This document shows positions 18,312-28,816 of a stretch of DNA of 64,000 nt, piece after piece (the first letter of the stretch is position 1; every line of letters starts with the position of its first letter). The translations under genes were made by a program, and so were the position numbers. This DNA comes from Candidatus Heimdallarchaeota archaeon. GTDB lineage: Archaea > Asgardarchaeota > Heimdallarchaeia > JABLTI01. Under the pieces are notes generated by a model, which searched no databases, was not told the origin of the DNA, and saw only the letters and a list, made by a program, of their open reading frames with translations. The DNA is taken from positions 26,213-90,212 of the forward strand of contig JAUWKS010000006.1 of the NCBI GenBank assembly GCA_030614005.1, in the 5' to 3' direction.

Positions 18312-19406
18312 TTAACGGGTTTTCTTCGTACCCGCAATCATTTTTTCTAAATTTTCAAGACCTTCAGGATGCTTTTCAAAATATTTGTGAACTGGTTCGA
18401 GTATTTTCCCAAGGCTTGTAGCAACAGCATTTTTTAAATCAAGTGGATGTAGCTTTCCTTCAACAAAATCCTTCTCAAGATCTGCATAGTTTAGGTATTC
18501 AACATCACCACCAAATTTAGTAGGACGTTCAATTTTCATTGTATAATTGTCTCTTACAAAGAGCAAGTGCTCAGAATATTCCATAATTGGATTTCCTTCA
18601 GTAACTTTTGCAGGACAGAATGCTGTCTTTAATTTTCTTTTAATATCTGTTTCTGTATCGTGAATGAAGATACATGTTTCCGGTTTAGATTTACTCATTT
18701 TTGCTTCAATTTTAGCCATATCAGGATCAGCATCAGCATCCATTTTGGAACCACTGCCTTTTAATCCTGTGAGTAATGGAGTGTGTATAGCAATAGGTTT
18801 TGGTTTACTGAGATTCTTAGCACAATCACGAGCAATCATATGAGCTTTTCTTTGATCCATACCACCAAAAGCGATATCAATATCCATATAGAAAATATCT
18901 GCAGCTTGCATTGCTGGGTAATAAATCCAAGCGCTTTCTACATCTTTCGTTCCCATTGCTCTGCCCATAATTGGTAATGCTCGGAGAACGCGGTTTAATG
19001 AAGTGCTCTTTGCTACCTTGATCAAAGTAGCCCAATAATCAGAATCATTAACAATTTCGTTTGACCAGCGATAAGTTACTTTATCTTCAGTAAGACCAAG
19101 TGCTTTGTATCCTTCCTTAAAGTACTCACCGGCAATACGGATTTTTTCTAAATCTCCATCAAGTTTGTTATTCACCCAACTGTGCCAATCAGCAAGAAAA
19201 ATGGTCATATTAACCCCTGCATCCACTAGGTCATGCATTTTCATTGCACAAAGTAAACCATTACCTATGTGGAGTTTCCCACTGAGTTCGAAGCCGATGT
19301 AAGAATTTGGTTTCTTCTTCCTTTCGAAGAGAGGTTTAATCTCATCTTTTACGACCACTTCTTCAGTATTTCGAGTAATCAATTTTATTCGTTCTTCGAT
19401 TTTCAT
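18312..19406 (-). CDS. tyrS: Tyrosyl-tRNA synthetase
   Basis: NSYIGFELSGKLHIGNGLL (HIGH region), MSKSKPETCIFIHD (KMSKS region), archaeal TyrRS length and architecture. Confidence 0.92.
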   Translation of the reverse strand: MKIEERIKLITRNTEEVVVKDEIKPLFERKKKPNSYIGFELSGKLHIGNGLLCAMKMHDLVDAGVNMTIFLADWHSWVNNKLDGDLEKIRIAGEYFKEGYKALGLTEDKVTYRWSNEIVNDSDYWATLIKVAKSTSLNRVLRALPIMGRAMGTKDVESAWIYYPAMQAADIFYMDIDIAFGGMDQRKAHMIARDCAKNLSKPKPIAIHTPLLTGLKGSGSKMDADADPDMAKIEAKMSKSKPETCIFIHDTETDIKRKLKTAFCPAKVTEGNPIMEYSEHLLFVRDNYTMKIERPTKFGGDVEYLNYADLEKDFVEGKLHPLDLKNAVATSLGKILEPVHKYFEKHPEGLENLEKMIAGTKKTR

Positions 19407-19449
19407 TTTTTGCAGCTCCTTGGTTGACCAATTCTAATATACCACAAAA

Positions 19450-19564
19450 ATAGAGGCAACTAGACTAGTTCTGAAAGGTGTACAAATATCTGAAATAACT
19501 GATAAATTCATTTGTACCCTTAGCTATAAGAGTAGTATTCTGCGATCAAATATAACGCCTCTAT
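19450..19564 (-). ncRNA. Candidate structured RNA or tyrS leader/attenuator (nested stems ending in U-tract on minus strand)
   Basis: ATAGAGGC (19450-19457)/GCCTCTAT (19557-19564) encloses GTACAAAT (19480-19487)/ATTTGTAC (19510-19517), the latter extendable by GG/CC across a 1-nt bulge. Minus strand reads ...GCCTCTATTTTTG. Confidence 0.4.
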
Positions 19565-19677
19565 GGTTCAACAGAAAATTATTTTTTTAAAAGTATCGGT
19601 GTGAATGTTGGAGATTGAGTTTATTTACAAGAGAAAATTAATATAGAAATTTCATTAACTAATATTCGGAGAGCTTC

Positions 19678-20640
19678 ATGATAGGGAATATTAATCGAAT
19701 TTTTAAAATTGAAGATTTTGGTCAACCAGAATGGTATTACTATCTAATCTATTTGAGTGTAGGTTTAATTGTTGTTGTTAGTATTTTATTAACTATAGCA
19801 ATGTATTTACACAAATTTCAAATAAAAACTGATGTTGAAAGAGTTGATTTCTGTAAGAAAACGGTTTTAGCATACATAATTTTTATGTTGGTAACTTTCT
19901 CATTTTTCAGTTTAGTTTTATTAATGGAAATAATTAGTATTTCTCTAAACTATTTTCAGTACTGGGGTTTATATTATATTTTAATATTAATTGGCACTCT
20001 CATAATTGTGATAATTGGGCTACCATTTTTTATCATTGGAACTCACGCATTAAGATTTTTTATTAACTTAGAAAAAAGTAAGACGAAAGCTCTAATTTCT
20101 TCATTTTTGTATCTTCATGTTATAGTTTTATTTGCTTCATTTCTGACTACTATATTTGTATATCCTGATGTTGAAATTGGAAAAAATGGTGACTCAGGTA
20201 TATTTTGGATCGGTGAAGATAGTATAATATCATTAACTCTAAGTATTCTAGCTATTGTTATTTTCAGTATACCTTTTATTATACTTAATCGAAAAAATAT
20301 ATCTATCAATGAAGGGATGAAAACATCATACCCATTAAAAATATTCAGTCAATATTTCCTTTTGATTCTTGCTTTAATGAAAATAGTTTGTTTTATTTGT
20401 GGAGTGATTTATATGAGAAATTTGCCTTATGGTTCTACTAGTTATGGGCCTGCAATACTAATGTATTCGTATATTGGTATAATTGCGCTAATCAATCTCA
20501 CCTATTTATCACTTTACATTGAAATACTTCAGAATTTTCGATTATTAGATACTCACTTAATATTAGAAGAAATGAATCTTAACAAGAATAATCCTAAAGA
20601 TAAAATGGGTGAATTTGAGGAAATGGAAACTACGCTGTAG
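19678..20640 (+). CDS. Polytopic membrane protein of unknown function
   Basis: Multiple hydrophobic segments over 320 aa; no recognised family. Confidence 0.6.
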   Translation: MIGNINRIFKIEDFGQPEWYYYLIYLSVGLIVVVSILLTIAMYLHKFQIKTDVERVDFCKKTVLAYIIFMLVTFSFFSLVLLMEIISISLNYFQYWGLYYILILIGTLIIVIIGLPFFIIGTHALRFFINLEKSKTKALISSFLYLHVIVLFASFLTTIFVYPDVEIGKNGDSGIFWIGEDSIISLTLSILAIVIFSIPFIILNRKNISINEGMKTSYPLKIFSQYFLLILALMKIVCFICGVIYMRNLPYGSTSYGPAILMYSYIGIIALINLTYLSLYIEILQNFRLLDTHLILEEMNLNKNNPKDKMGEFEEMETTL

Positions 20641-20647
20641 AAAGTAA

Positions 20648-22462
20648 CTAATATCGTTCGAAGAAAAATTCCCCACTTTCTCTTTGTTCACGATCAAGTC
20701 TACTACTATGCTTATTTATTCTTGCTCGACCTGTTTCAACATCTCGTCGAAAAGTGATATCAAGTGTTTTCAAAAATTCATTCATTCCGTCTCTCTTGCC
20801 AAAAGGACCCATGGTATAACCCCGAATGCCAGGTTCTCCTAAAAAGAGAAGAACTCTATCACCTAAAATATCTGCTATTTGCATATCGTGCTCAATAGCA
20901 ATAACTGAAGCATTATACAAACTGGCAGCATTGCGAATAATTCTTGCAACTTTGATACGTTCTTCTACATCGAGAAAAGCTGCAGGTTCATCGATGAGAT
21001 ACAAGTCTGCTCTTTTCGTTAAACAGGCTGCAATATGGACTCTTTGAAGTTCCCCGCCACTTAATTCAGCAACTGGTTTATCAAACAAATGTTCAATACC
21101 AAGAGGTCGATAGAAATTCTGTTTGAGTATTTTCTCACCAGTATATCTTCCAGCAAAATTCATTATGAATTCATCAACTGTGCCTTTATAGTCTCGAGTG
21201 ATAAACTGTGGTTTGTAAGAGACTTGAGCCATAACATTTGCTGAACCTCTATCTGGTTGTAAGATTCCAGCAAGCATTTTAACAAAAGTGGTCTTACCGA
21301 TTCCATTCTCTCCCAAAATTACCAATGTTTCACCTTTGTATACTTCACCTGGTGAAACCTTCAAACGAAACTTGTCAAACTTTTTCCACAAAGTAGTGAA
21401 TTTAACATAGATTGGAACGTTAACCCATGTTCTTTCTTTAACAACTCTTTGGAAAGTAATTGCTTTACTACGAAAAGTTATGTTCTCTTCTTTTAATCTA
21501 CCAGTGAGATAGGCATTTATTCCCGCCTTGACACTTTTTACACCTGAAACAACACCAAAAGCATGAGGTGTACCCCAGAGAGCTTGTATTTGATCACTTA
21601 AATAATCGAGAATAGCAATGTCATGTTCTACAACTAAAATTGATTTGTTCTTCTTAGCTAATTTTCCGAATAACTTTGAAAGGTTGAGTCGTTGTTTAAC
21701 ATCAAGGAAATTTCCAGGTTCATCAATAAAATAAACGTCAGCATCTTTAGAAATTGCAACCGCTATTGAGAATCTTTGACGTTCCCCACCACTGAGATGT
21801 TTAAACTTCTTTTCAAGCAAAGTTTCTAGTTGCAACTCTTTTATTAATTCCTTAGTATTTCCCAATTCTTCTTCTCTAAGAAGGACTTCATGAATAGTCT
21901 CTTTTTCCTGAAGATAATCAGTTAATACTTGCTCTTTGTAAGAAATTTTTATTTTACCTTTATTAAGAGAATTAAAGTATGAACGATGAAGTGAAAGGTC
22001 AAGTGTTGTGAACATGTCTTTCCAAGTTAAATCATCTCTTTCATATTCCCCGCCATTAGGGATTGTTTTTCCAGAAAGGATATTTAATACCGTGGTTTTT
22101 CCAATACCATTTGCACCAATTAATCCTACAACTTTTCCTTTGGGAAGAAATGGAAGACCATACAATCGGAAGGCATTTTCTCCATATTGATGGATCGGTT
22201 TTTCTTTTAATTCAACAGGTAAACCAACCATTGAAATTGCGTGGGTTGGACAAACATTAACACAAATCCCGCAGGCAATACATTTTTTGCTGTGAATTCT
22301 TGCCTTTTTATGAACTTTATCCGGATAGATAACTACTCTGCCTTTTTTATTTAGTGGGCAAATTTTCATACAAACATGACCACAAGTTGCTGGCTGACAC
22401 CTATCCAAATCTACGATAGGTATTCTCGTTTTTGTTTGTTTTCCAGCAGTGCTTTTAGACAT
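20648..22462 (-). CDS. abce1: Ribosome recycling/translation factor ABCE1 (Rli1)
   Basis: N-terminal Fe-S cysteines (CQPATCGHVCMKICPLNKKGR, KKCIACGICVNVCPTHAI), then two ABC ATPase domains with LSGGERQRF and LSGGELQRV. Confidence 0.97.
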   Translation of the reverse strand: MSKSTAGKQTKTRIPIVDLDRCQPATCGHVCMKICPLNKKGRVVIYPDKVHKKARIHSKKCIACGICVNVCPTHAISMVGLPVELKEKPIHQYGENAFRLYGLPFLPKGKVVGLIGANGIGKTTVLNILSGKTIPNGGEYERDDLTWKDMFTTLDLSLHRSYFNSLNKGKIKISYKEQVLTDYLQEKETIHEVLLREEELGNTKELIKELQLETLLEKKFKHLSGGERQRFSIAVAISKDADVYFIDEPGNFLDVKQRLNLSKLFGKLAKKNKSILVVEHDIAILDYLSDQIQALWGTPHAFGVVSGVKSVKAGINAYLTGRLKEENITFRSKAITFQRVVKERTWVNVPIYVKFTTLWKKFDKFRLKVSPGEVYKGETLVILGENGIGKTTFVKMLAGILQPDRGSANVMAQVSYKPQFITRDYKGTVDEFIMNFAGRYTGEKILKQNFYRPLGIEHLFDKPVAELSGGELQRVHIAACLTKRADLYLIDEPAAFLDVEERIKVARIIRNAASLYNASVIAIEHDMQIADILGDRVLLFLGEPGIRGYTMGPFGKRDGMNEFLKTLDITFRRDVETGRARINKHSSRLDREQRESGEFFFERY

Positions 22463-22574
22463 GTTATTCGTCCTCCAAATAAAGAGCAGTGTAAATTTAC
22501 ATCTTTAGGAGATTTGAGTCTAATATTAAATGTAACGTATAAATTGTTAAAACTAAATTACTATTATATTATTT

Positions 22575-23040
22575 ATGTCATATAAATTAAGGTTGGCTAC
22601 AGAGAAAGATATACCTTATTTAGTTAAGCTCAGAACTGAATTTCTTAGAGAGATACAAATAGATGCACCTGAAGAGAATGTTGCAAATTATGAGGAAAAA
22701 CTAAATAATTATTTTATAAAACAATATGGAGGAAGGAACTTTTCTTGCTTGGTTCGCTGAAAGTAATGATGAAATTATTGCTACAAGTGTTTTATCAATA
22801 ATCGAAAAACCACCTCATTTGTGGAATTTTACTGGTCTTGAAGTTTACATCATGAATATGTATACGAAACCTGAATGGAGACGAAAAGGAATAGGTTCTG
22901 TACTACTGGAAAAACTGCTCGAAGAAGCAAAACAAAGGGGAATTCATCAAATTACTTTACATACTACTCCTGATGGCAAATTACTATATGAGAAATTTGG
23001 TTTTAAGCAAGGACACCACGAAATGCATCTAAGTTTATAG
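22575..23040 (+). pseudogene. GNAT acetyltransferase gene split by a +1 frame change
   Basis: ORF 22575..22760 (MSYKLRLATEKDIPYLVKLRTEFL...) and ORF 22726..23040 (...MNMYTKPEWRRKGIGSVLLEKLLEEAKQRG...LLYEKFGF) are the two halves of one GNAT domain in different frames. Confidence 0.65.
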
Positions 23041-23052
23041 AAAAAGAAAGAG

Positions 23053-23973
23053 TTATTTCCTCGGAAACCAAGGAATAAACATTGAAACCTTCGATTTATA
23101 GTTCTCATATTTTGGTCTCTTGGCGAGTTGCTTATTCTCAAGCATTGGAATACTAATGAAAATGAAGAGAATAACCATTGCAATAGGTCCTGAGACCGTC
23201 CACCACCAAGCTAGATTTGCTGCAAGGGCGAAAAAGAATAATCCCCACCAAAAACTAACTTCTCCAAAATAATTGGGGTGACGAGAATATTTCCACAAGC
23301 CGAGTGACATTACTTCATTTTTATCTTCATTCATTTTAAGGAATATTTTCATTTGTTCATCTGCAACAAATTCAACAAGTATTGCTCCTACAGCAATAAC
23401 TAATCCAATTATATCTAGTGCATTGATGCTACTATCACTTAAAACCAATGCTGGGTAAAGAGCTAAACAACTTAGAAAGACAATTAATGTTGGCATCATT
23501 TCTAAACCAGTGAAGGCAATGAACCAGAATAATTTTGGTTGTTCTTTACGGAATTTTACATAACGCCAATCTTCATGTTTTAATCCTTTCCAACCTCGAA
23601 TCCAATTGAGGGTTAATCGAATTACATAGAAAGAAACTACACCAATAATTATTGCCTGTCTTATTGGATTGGCATTAGCTGCTTCTGGTAAAAATACCCA
23701 ATAAACAACAATTATCAATGGTTGTATGCTCCAATATGGATCATAAAAACTAACATTATTGAATATAACACTGAAAATGAAAATCACTATCGTTGCGCCA
23801 ATATCTGCGATAAGAGTAATCCAAATGGGGTGCATTAAATCCGTTAAAGCATATCCTATACCAAATGCTGCGCCACCTGCAAGGATATACGAAAAAATCA
23901 CTAAAATAAAAGCGAGTCCTAATTTTCCCTTAGTAGGTTGTACAGCTTCTTCTATAGTTGCTACTTGTGTCAT
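23053..23973 (-). CDS. DUF1295/steroid-reductase-like integral membrane protein (ICMT-like C-terminus)
   Basis: EVMSLGLWKYSRHPNYFGEVSFWWGLFFFAL ... PMLENKQLAKRPKYENYKSKVSMFIPWFPRK. Confidence 0.8.
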   Translation of the reverse strand: MTQVATIEEAVQPTKGKLGLAFILVIFSYILAGGAAFGIGYALTDLMHPIWITLIADIGATIVIFIFSVIFNNVSFYDPYWSIQPLIIVVYWVFLPEAANANPIRQAIIIGVVSFYVIRLTLNWIRGWKGLKHEDWRYVKFRKEQPKLFWFIAFTGLEMMPTLIVFLSCLALYPALVLSDSSINALDIIGLVIAVGAILVEFVADEQMKIFLKMNEDKNEVMSLGLWKYSRHPNYFGEVSFWWGLFFFALAANLAWWWTVSGPIAMVILFIFISIPMLENKQLAKRPKYENYKSKVSMFIPWFPRK

Positions 23974-24131
23974 AGTTGTGAAATTTCTTCTGTTTATTGA
24001 TACTATTGCTGGAAATCTTCTGATTGGTATTTATCCAAGTTTTAAAAAATGTTTCGAGTGATTCAAACGCTTTTTGTTTTACAGTAAGTAATGAGAAATT
24101 ATTTTTAAACTGAGCTAGTAATTTAACATCA

Positions 24132-25040
24132 ATGACTCAAAATTTTTCATCAAAATGGAGTGTTCCAGCTCATATCACAGGTTTGTTTCAAATAGTTGAG
24201 AATGAAAACCCGCTAGAGATGGGTTCTCGTGGTGCTGGTTTCTCGATAAACAATCCAGTTATTACTCAAACTGAATTTCGTTTATCAAATGAGGGTTCAC
24301 TCAAAGTACTTTTTAATGATATTCTTATTGATGGAAAAGTTAGTGCTCAAGTAGCGAGTTCTTTTGATGAATACTGGAAAGATAAAGAATTAATTCTTCA
24401 CCATTCAAGTCAACTTCCAATTGAAGCAGGTTTTGGCTCTAGTGGTGCTGGTGCTTTAGGTGCAGCATTTGCTTTGAATGAATTATTCAATGCTAAGAAA
24501 TCCAAAGAGGAATTGGGTCAAATTGCTCATCAAGCTGAAGTTAATTGCCGAACTGGATTAGGTGATGTCATTGCCCAATATCACGGTTTAGCAGAGATTA
24601 GATTAGAACCCGGGGCACCAGGTATTGGTGTAATTAAACAGCTCGAATGGCCTGATGAACGCAAAATTCTATCAATATTTCTTGGGACAATGTCAACGAA
24701 GGAAGTTATCACAAGCAAATCACATATCGAAATGATAAATCAAACTTCTGAACCATTACTGAAAGAGTTACATAACACACCGACTGTGGATAAGTTTGTA
24801 GATTTAAGTTACAAATTCTCAAAAAAAGTGGGTTTAATGAGTGAGAAAATTGAAACACTTGTTGAGGAACTTCGTGCGTATGGGTATTCTTCAAGCATGA
24901 TTATGATTGGTGAATCTGTATTTGTTGTTGGTTCTAACGATGAATTAAAAGACTGCACAGTTTTTCTTAAGAAACAATATCCAAATGCACAGTTTTGGAT
25001 AAACTCAATAGCTTTAACTGGACCAATTATAGTTAAGTAA
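24132..25040 (+). CDS. Pantoate kinase (GHMP family)
   Basis: APAHITGLF-like SVPAHITGLFQIVEN, MGSRGAGFSIN, LPIEAGFGSSGAGALGAAFALNELF; first gene of a CoA pathway operon. Confidence 0.88.
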   Translation: MTQNFSSKWSVPAHITGLFQIVENENPLEMGSRGAGFSINNPVITQTEFRLSNEGSLKVLFNDILIDGKVSAQVASSFDEYWKDKELILHHSSQLPIEAGFGSSGAGALGAAFALNELFNAKKSKEELGQIAHQAEVNCRTGLGDVIAQYHGLAEIRLEPGAPGIGVIKQLEWPDERKILSIFLGTMSTKEVITSKSHIEMINQTSEPLLKELHNTPTVDKFVDLSYKFSKKVGLMSEKIETLVEELRAYGYSSSMIMIGESVFVVGSNDELKDCTVFLKKQYPNAQFWINSIALTGPIIVK

Positions 25041-25067
25041 ATAATGTATAAATCTAAATAAAAATAG

Positions 25068-25856
25068 GTGATAGTTATGACGGAAATTCCTCCTGATCAT
25101 CCTCGGTATTTATCTTTAAAGGAAAGACATGGAATCATTGATGGGATGCATCAAAAGATTGTTGCAGAGGCAGGATTGATCGCTCACGGAAGAGGCGAAG
25201 CTTTTGATTATCTACTTGGTGAAAAAACACCAGATTATGCTTTAGAACAAGAGAAAGCTGCAGTTGCTCATCTACTACTAGCAAAAAATTCTGTTATATC
25301 CATAAATGGCAATGTAGCTATTCTCTGTCCAGACTCGCTTGTTCAATTGGCTGAAGAAACAGGTGCAAAATTAGAAGTAAATCTCTTCTATCGTACTGTT
25401 GAGCGAGAACAGAACATTAAGCAAATATTACTCGATGCTGGTGCTAAAGAAATTCTTGGAGTAGAATTAGGAGAAACTGCAGCGACGATACCTGAAATAA
25501 CTCATAACCGAAGAATAGTTGATCCTGAAGGAATTTTCAAAGCAGATGTTGTTTTCGTCCCGTTAGAAGATGGGGACAGAACAATGGCTTTGCGAAAAAT
25601 GGGTAAAATCGTTCTCTGTGTAGACCTCAACCCGCTGTCGAGAACTTCTGTATGGAGCAATGTTACGATTGTTAATCACGTACGAAGAGCTGCTCAAGAG
25701 ATGGTTGATATCGCAAAAGAGCTAAAAAACCTCTCACGTGAGAAACTGAGCGAAATACTTGATAATTACGATAACAATAGCATGTTAAAAGACAGTGTTA
25801 AATATATGGCTGAAAGACTTTTAACACTCTCACAAGAGAAATTACAGGAGGGTTAG
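25068..25856 (+). CDS. 4-phosphopantoate--beta-alanine ligase (archaeal phosphopantothenate synthetase)
   Basis: EIPPDHPRYLSLKERHGIIDGMHQKIVAEAGLIAHGRGEAFDYLLGEKT; NPLSRTSVWSNVTIVNHVRRA. Confidence 0.92.
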   Translation: MIVMTEIPPDHPRYLSLKERHGIIDGMHQKIVAEAGLIAHGRGEAFDYLLGEKTPDYALEQEKAAVAHLLLAKNSVISINGNVAILCPDSLVQLAEETGAKLEVNLFYRTVEREQNIKQILLDAGAKEILGVELGETAATIPEITHNRRIVDPEGIFKADVVFVPLEDGDRTMALRKMGKIVLCVDLNPLSRTSVWSNVTIVNHVRRAAQEMVDIAKELKNLSREKLSEILDNYDNNSMLKDSVKYMAERLLTLSQEKLQEG

Positions 25857-25858
25857 CA

Positions 25859-26674
25859 TTGCCCAAATTAACTGCATTTGATATTCAAAAAATGAAACAA
25901 GAAGGCAAAAAGATTACTATGCTAACAGCATATGATTATAGTTTAGCTTCAATTTTTGATGAGGCGAAAATTGATATTCTGCTTATAGGCGATTCGATGG
26001 GTCAAGCAATTTACGGTGCTTCCACAACTTTAGAAGTAACTTTGAATATGACCATTCGTCATACCCAAGCAGTCGCTCGTGGTGCGGTTAATTATAGTTT
26101 AATCATCGCAGATATGCCATTTTTGAGTTTTGGTCTAACAGTTGACGAGACTGTTGCAAATGCTGGTAGACTGATCAAAGAAGGTCATGCCGAAGCTGTC
26201 AAGCTTGAGGGGTCGAGTGATAATCGAATTAAAGAAATTGAAGCAATGGTTGATATTGGCATTCCAGTTCAAGGCCATATTGGTTTAATCCCTCAATCTG
26301 CTTACAAACTTGGAGGTTATAAAGTCCAAGGGAAAAACGAGTCCTATTTCTCTGAAGAGCAATTATTATCTGATGCCAAGCGTTTAGAAGCGGCAGGTTG
26401 TTTCTCTATTATTTTGGAAGCAATACCATTAGCTGTTGCTAAGAAAATTACTGAGAGCATTTCAATACCTACAATCGGGATAGGTGCTGGTCCAAATTGT
26501 GATGGACAGGTACTCGTTTGTTATGATATGTTAGGTTGTACATCAGGTCACAAACCTAAATTTGTTAAACAATACGTTAACCTCCATCAAATAATATTAG
26601 ATGCAGTCAACAAATATGCGAAAGAAGTCAAAGATGGTTCTTACCCATCTTTAGAACATTCTTACGAGGGATAA
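25859..26674 (+). CDS. panB: 3-methyl-2-oxobutanoate hydroxymethyltransferase
   Basis: ITMLTAYDYSLASIFDEAKIDILLIGDSMGQAIYG; EAVKLEGS; GHIGLIPQS; TIGIGAGPNCDGQVLVCYDMLG. Confidence 0.96.
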   Translation: MPKLTAFDIQKMKQEGKKITMLTAYDYSLASIFDEAKIDILLIGDSMGQAIYGASTTLEVTLNMTIRHTQAVARGAVNYSLIIADMPFLSFGLTVDETVANAGRLIKEGHAEAVKLEGSSDNRIKEIEAMVDIGIPVQGHIGLIPQSAYKLGGYKVQGKNESYFSEEQLLSDAKRLEAAGCFSIILEAIPLAVAKKITESISIPTIGIGAGPNCDGQVLVCYDMLGCTSGHKPKFVKQYVNLHQIILDAVNKYAKEVKDGSYPSLEHSYEG

Positions 26675-26678
26675 AAAA

Positions 26679-27614
26679 ATGTTTCTTGTAATGGGAAGTG
26701 GCAGTGTAGGTAGTTTAATTGGTGGACTTCTTACACGTGAAGGTTACAATGTTTTTATGATTGGTCGAGAACCTCATATAACAATTACTGGAGCAAGCGG
26801 CCTCAAAATCCAAGGTTTAATTGACAAAAAAATACAGCCTATTAATGCCGGTACTTTTGATTATATATACCCGATAGTAGAAATGCTGAATGATGAAATC
26901 AATTACATTATATTTACAACAAAAGCACATCAAACAAGGCAAGCTGCAGAAGAAATATTACCTATTGTATGTAGGCACACAACAGTTGTTTCAATTCAAA
27001 ATGGTGTTGGCACTGAAGAAATTTTACAGGAATTATATCCTGATAATCTAGTTTTACGAGGTGTAACCTCTATAGGTGTCAGCAGACCTAAACCAGGTGT
27101 AGTTGAATATTCAGGTAAAGGGATAACCCAAATTGGTTATGCAAATATTGAGGAGAAAGAAAAAGCGAACCAATTAGTACAAGCATTAAGTAACTCTGGT
27201 TTAGAGTCCGAATTGGAAAACAATATTCAAGGAGCAGTTTTTACAAAAACAATTGTTAATTGTGCATTGAATCCTTTAGCCGCTATTCATCAAGTCAAAA
27301 ATATTGAAATATACAAGCAAAAGAAGCTTAGAGAAAAAGCAACCGCTTTAGCAAACGAAGCCTGGGCTGTGACCAAAAAACTTGGAATAAAATTACTGGT
27401 GGAAGATCCTGTTGAATATGCGATGTCTGTTATTAAGAATACAGGAGAAAATATCAATTCGATGTTATCTGACGTTCGCAATAAAAAGAAAACAGAAATC
27501 GACTTCATAACAGGGAAAATAGTTTCTTTCGCAGATCAATTAGATATTACTGTGCCACATAATAAAGAAGTATACAAAGAAATACTTGCACTTGAACGTT
27601 CATACACAAAATAA
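26679..27614 (+). CDS. panE: 2-dehydropantoate 2-reductase
   Basis: MFLVMGSGSVGSLIGGLLTREGYNVFMIGR; VSIQNGVGTEEIL; CALNPLAAIH; EIDFITGKIV. Confidence 0.93.
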   Translation: MFLVMGSGSVGSLIGGLLTREGYNVFMIGREPHITITGASGLKIQGLIDKKIQPINAGTFDYIYPIVEMLNDEINYIIFTTKAHQTRQAAEEILPIVCRHTTVVSIQNGVGTEEILQELYPDNLVLRGVTSIGVSRPKPGVVEYSGKGITQIGYANIEEKEKANQLVQALSNSGLESELENNIQGAVFTKTIVNCALNPLAAIHQVKNIEIYKQKKLREKATALANEAWAVTKKLGIKLLVEDPVEYAMSVIKNTGENINSMLSDVRNKKKTEIDFITGKIVSFADQLDITVPHNKEVYKEILALERSYTK

Positions 27615-27637
27615 TACCACAAAGAGGAAAAATTCAA

Positions 27638-28807
27638 ATGGAAAAATCAGTTTCTGATATAGACCAAAATACGATTTTAAAAGAGCTAAAGAAAAGGTTA
27701 GCCTTCGAAAAATCTTACAGTAAGGTGCTTAGCTCTATGTGCACACCTCCTCTTGAAATTTCTCGTAAAATTTCTGCTGAATATGCAGAGATAAATTTAG
27801 GTGATCCTGGGCTTTTCCCAGAAACTAAACAGATGGAATTAGAAGCTCTAAATAGTATTGCTGAAATCCTACAAGCCCCAATGGGTTGGACAGGTTCAAT
27901 TACTTCTGGTGGAAGTGAGTCAAATTTATTGGGCTGTTGGACAGCACGTAATTGGAGTAAAAAAACAAAAGGAATAAAAAATGGCACTCTACTTTTACCT
28001 GAATCAGCACATGCTTCATTTGAGAAATCAATAGATATTCTCAACTTAAAATCGAAATGGATACCTCTTACTTCGGAAAATAAACTCAATTTAGAGTTAC
28101 TAAAAGAAGAGCTTAATGAAACCACGGTCGGAATAGTTGGCATTGCAGGCGCAACTGGAACAGGTGCATGTGATGACATTAAAGCTCTAAGTGAAATAGC
28201 TCAAGATTCAAATACCTATTTGCATGTAGATGCAGCTCATGGTGGAATGATTTTTCCCTATTTGAAAGATATTGGCAGAGAAGCTCCGGTATTTGATTTT
28301 CAGCTTGAAGGTGTATGCAGTATAACTATAGATACCCATAAAATAATGGGTGGTTTGATTCCAGGAGGTAGTATAATTTATCGTTCAAGTGAATTTTCAA
28401 AAACAATTGCTAAGGGCATAACTTACTTGTCTGATTCAACAACAAAACAAATAACGATTACCGGAACACGACCTGGAAATTCTGTCATTGCTTTGTGGGT
28501 TTTGTTAAAATATTACGGAAAGGAATTTATGATAGATAGAGTCAAGAAAAGTTTTGTATTAACTGATTACACAGCAGAGAAATTACGTGGAATTTCTTCA
28601 ATAAGTTTAACTTTTGACCCAACAATAAATATTATTGGATTTACTAATACTAAACTGTCCAATGAAAATCTTGTTGCGAAGCTAAAAGAATTTGGCTGGG
28701 ACCTTTCGATCTATTCAAATTGGACTCGAATGGTTATAATGCCACACTTTTCAATAGAAATGATTGATAAGTTCATTAAAGATTTAGAAAATGTTCTCAA
28801 GGAGTAA
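27638..28807 (+). CDS. mfnA: PLP-dependent L-aspartate/L-tyrosine decarboxylase (MfnA-like), probable beta-alanine supply
   Basis: AEINLGDPGLFPETKQMELEALNSIAEILQAP, GSITSGGSESNLLG, HVDAAHGGMIFP, SITIDTHKIMGG. Confidence 0.85.
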   Translation: MEKSVSDIDQNTILKELKKRLAFEKSYSKVLSSMCTPPLEISRKISAEYAEINLGDPGLFPETKQMELEALNSIAEILQAPMGWTGSITSGGSESNLLGCWTARNWSKKTKGIKNGTLLLPESAHASFEKSIDILNLKSKWIPLTSENKLNLELLKEELNETTVGIVGIAGATGTGACDDIKALSEIAQDSNTYLHVDAAHGGMIFPYLKDIGREAPVFDFQLEGVCSITIDTHKIMGGLIPGGSIIYRSSEFSKTIAKGITYLSDSTTKQITITGTRPGNSVIALWVLLKYYGKEFMIDRVKKSFVLTDYTAEKLRGISSISLTFDPTINIIGFTNTKLSNENLVAKLKEFGWDLSIYSNWTRMVIMPHFSIEMIDKFIKDLENVLKE

Positions 28808-28816
28808 GTAATTCAA

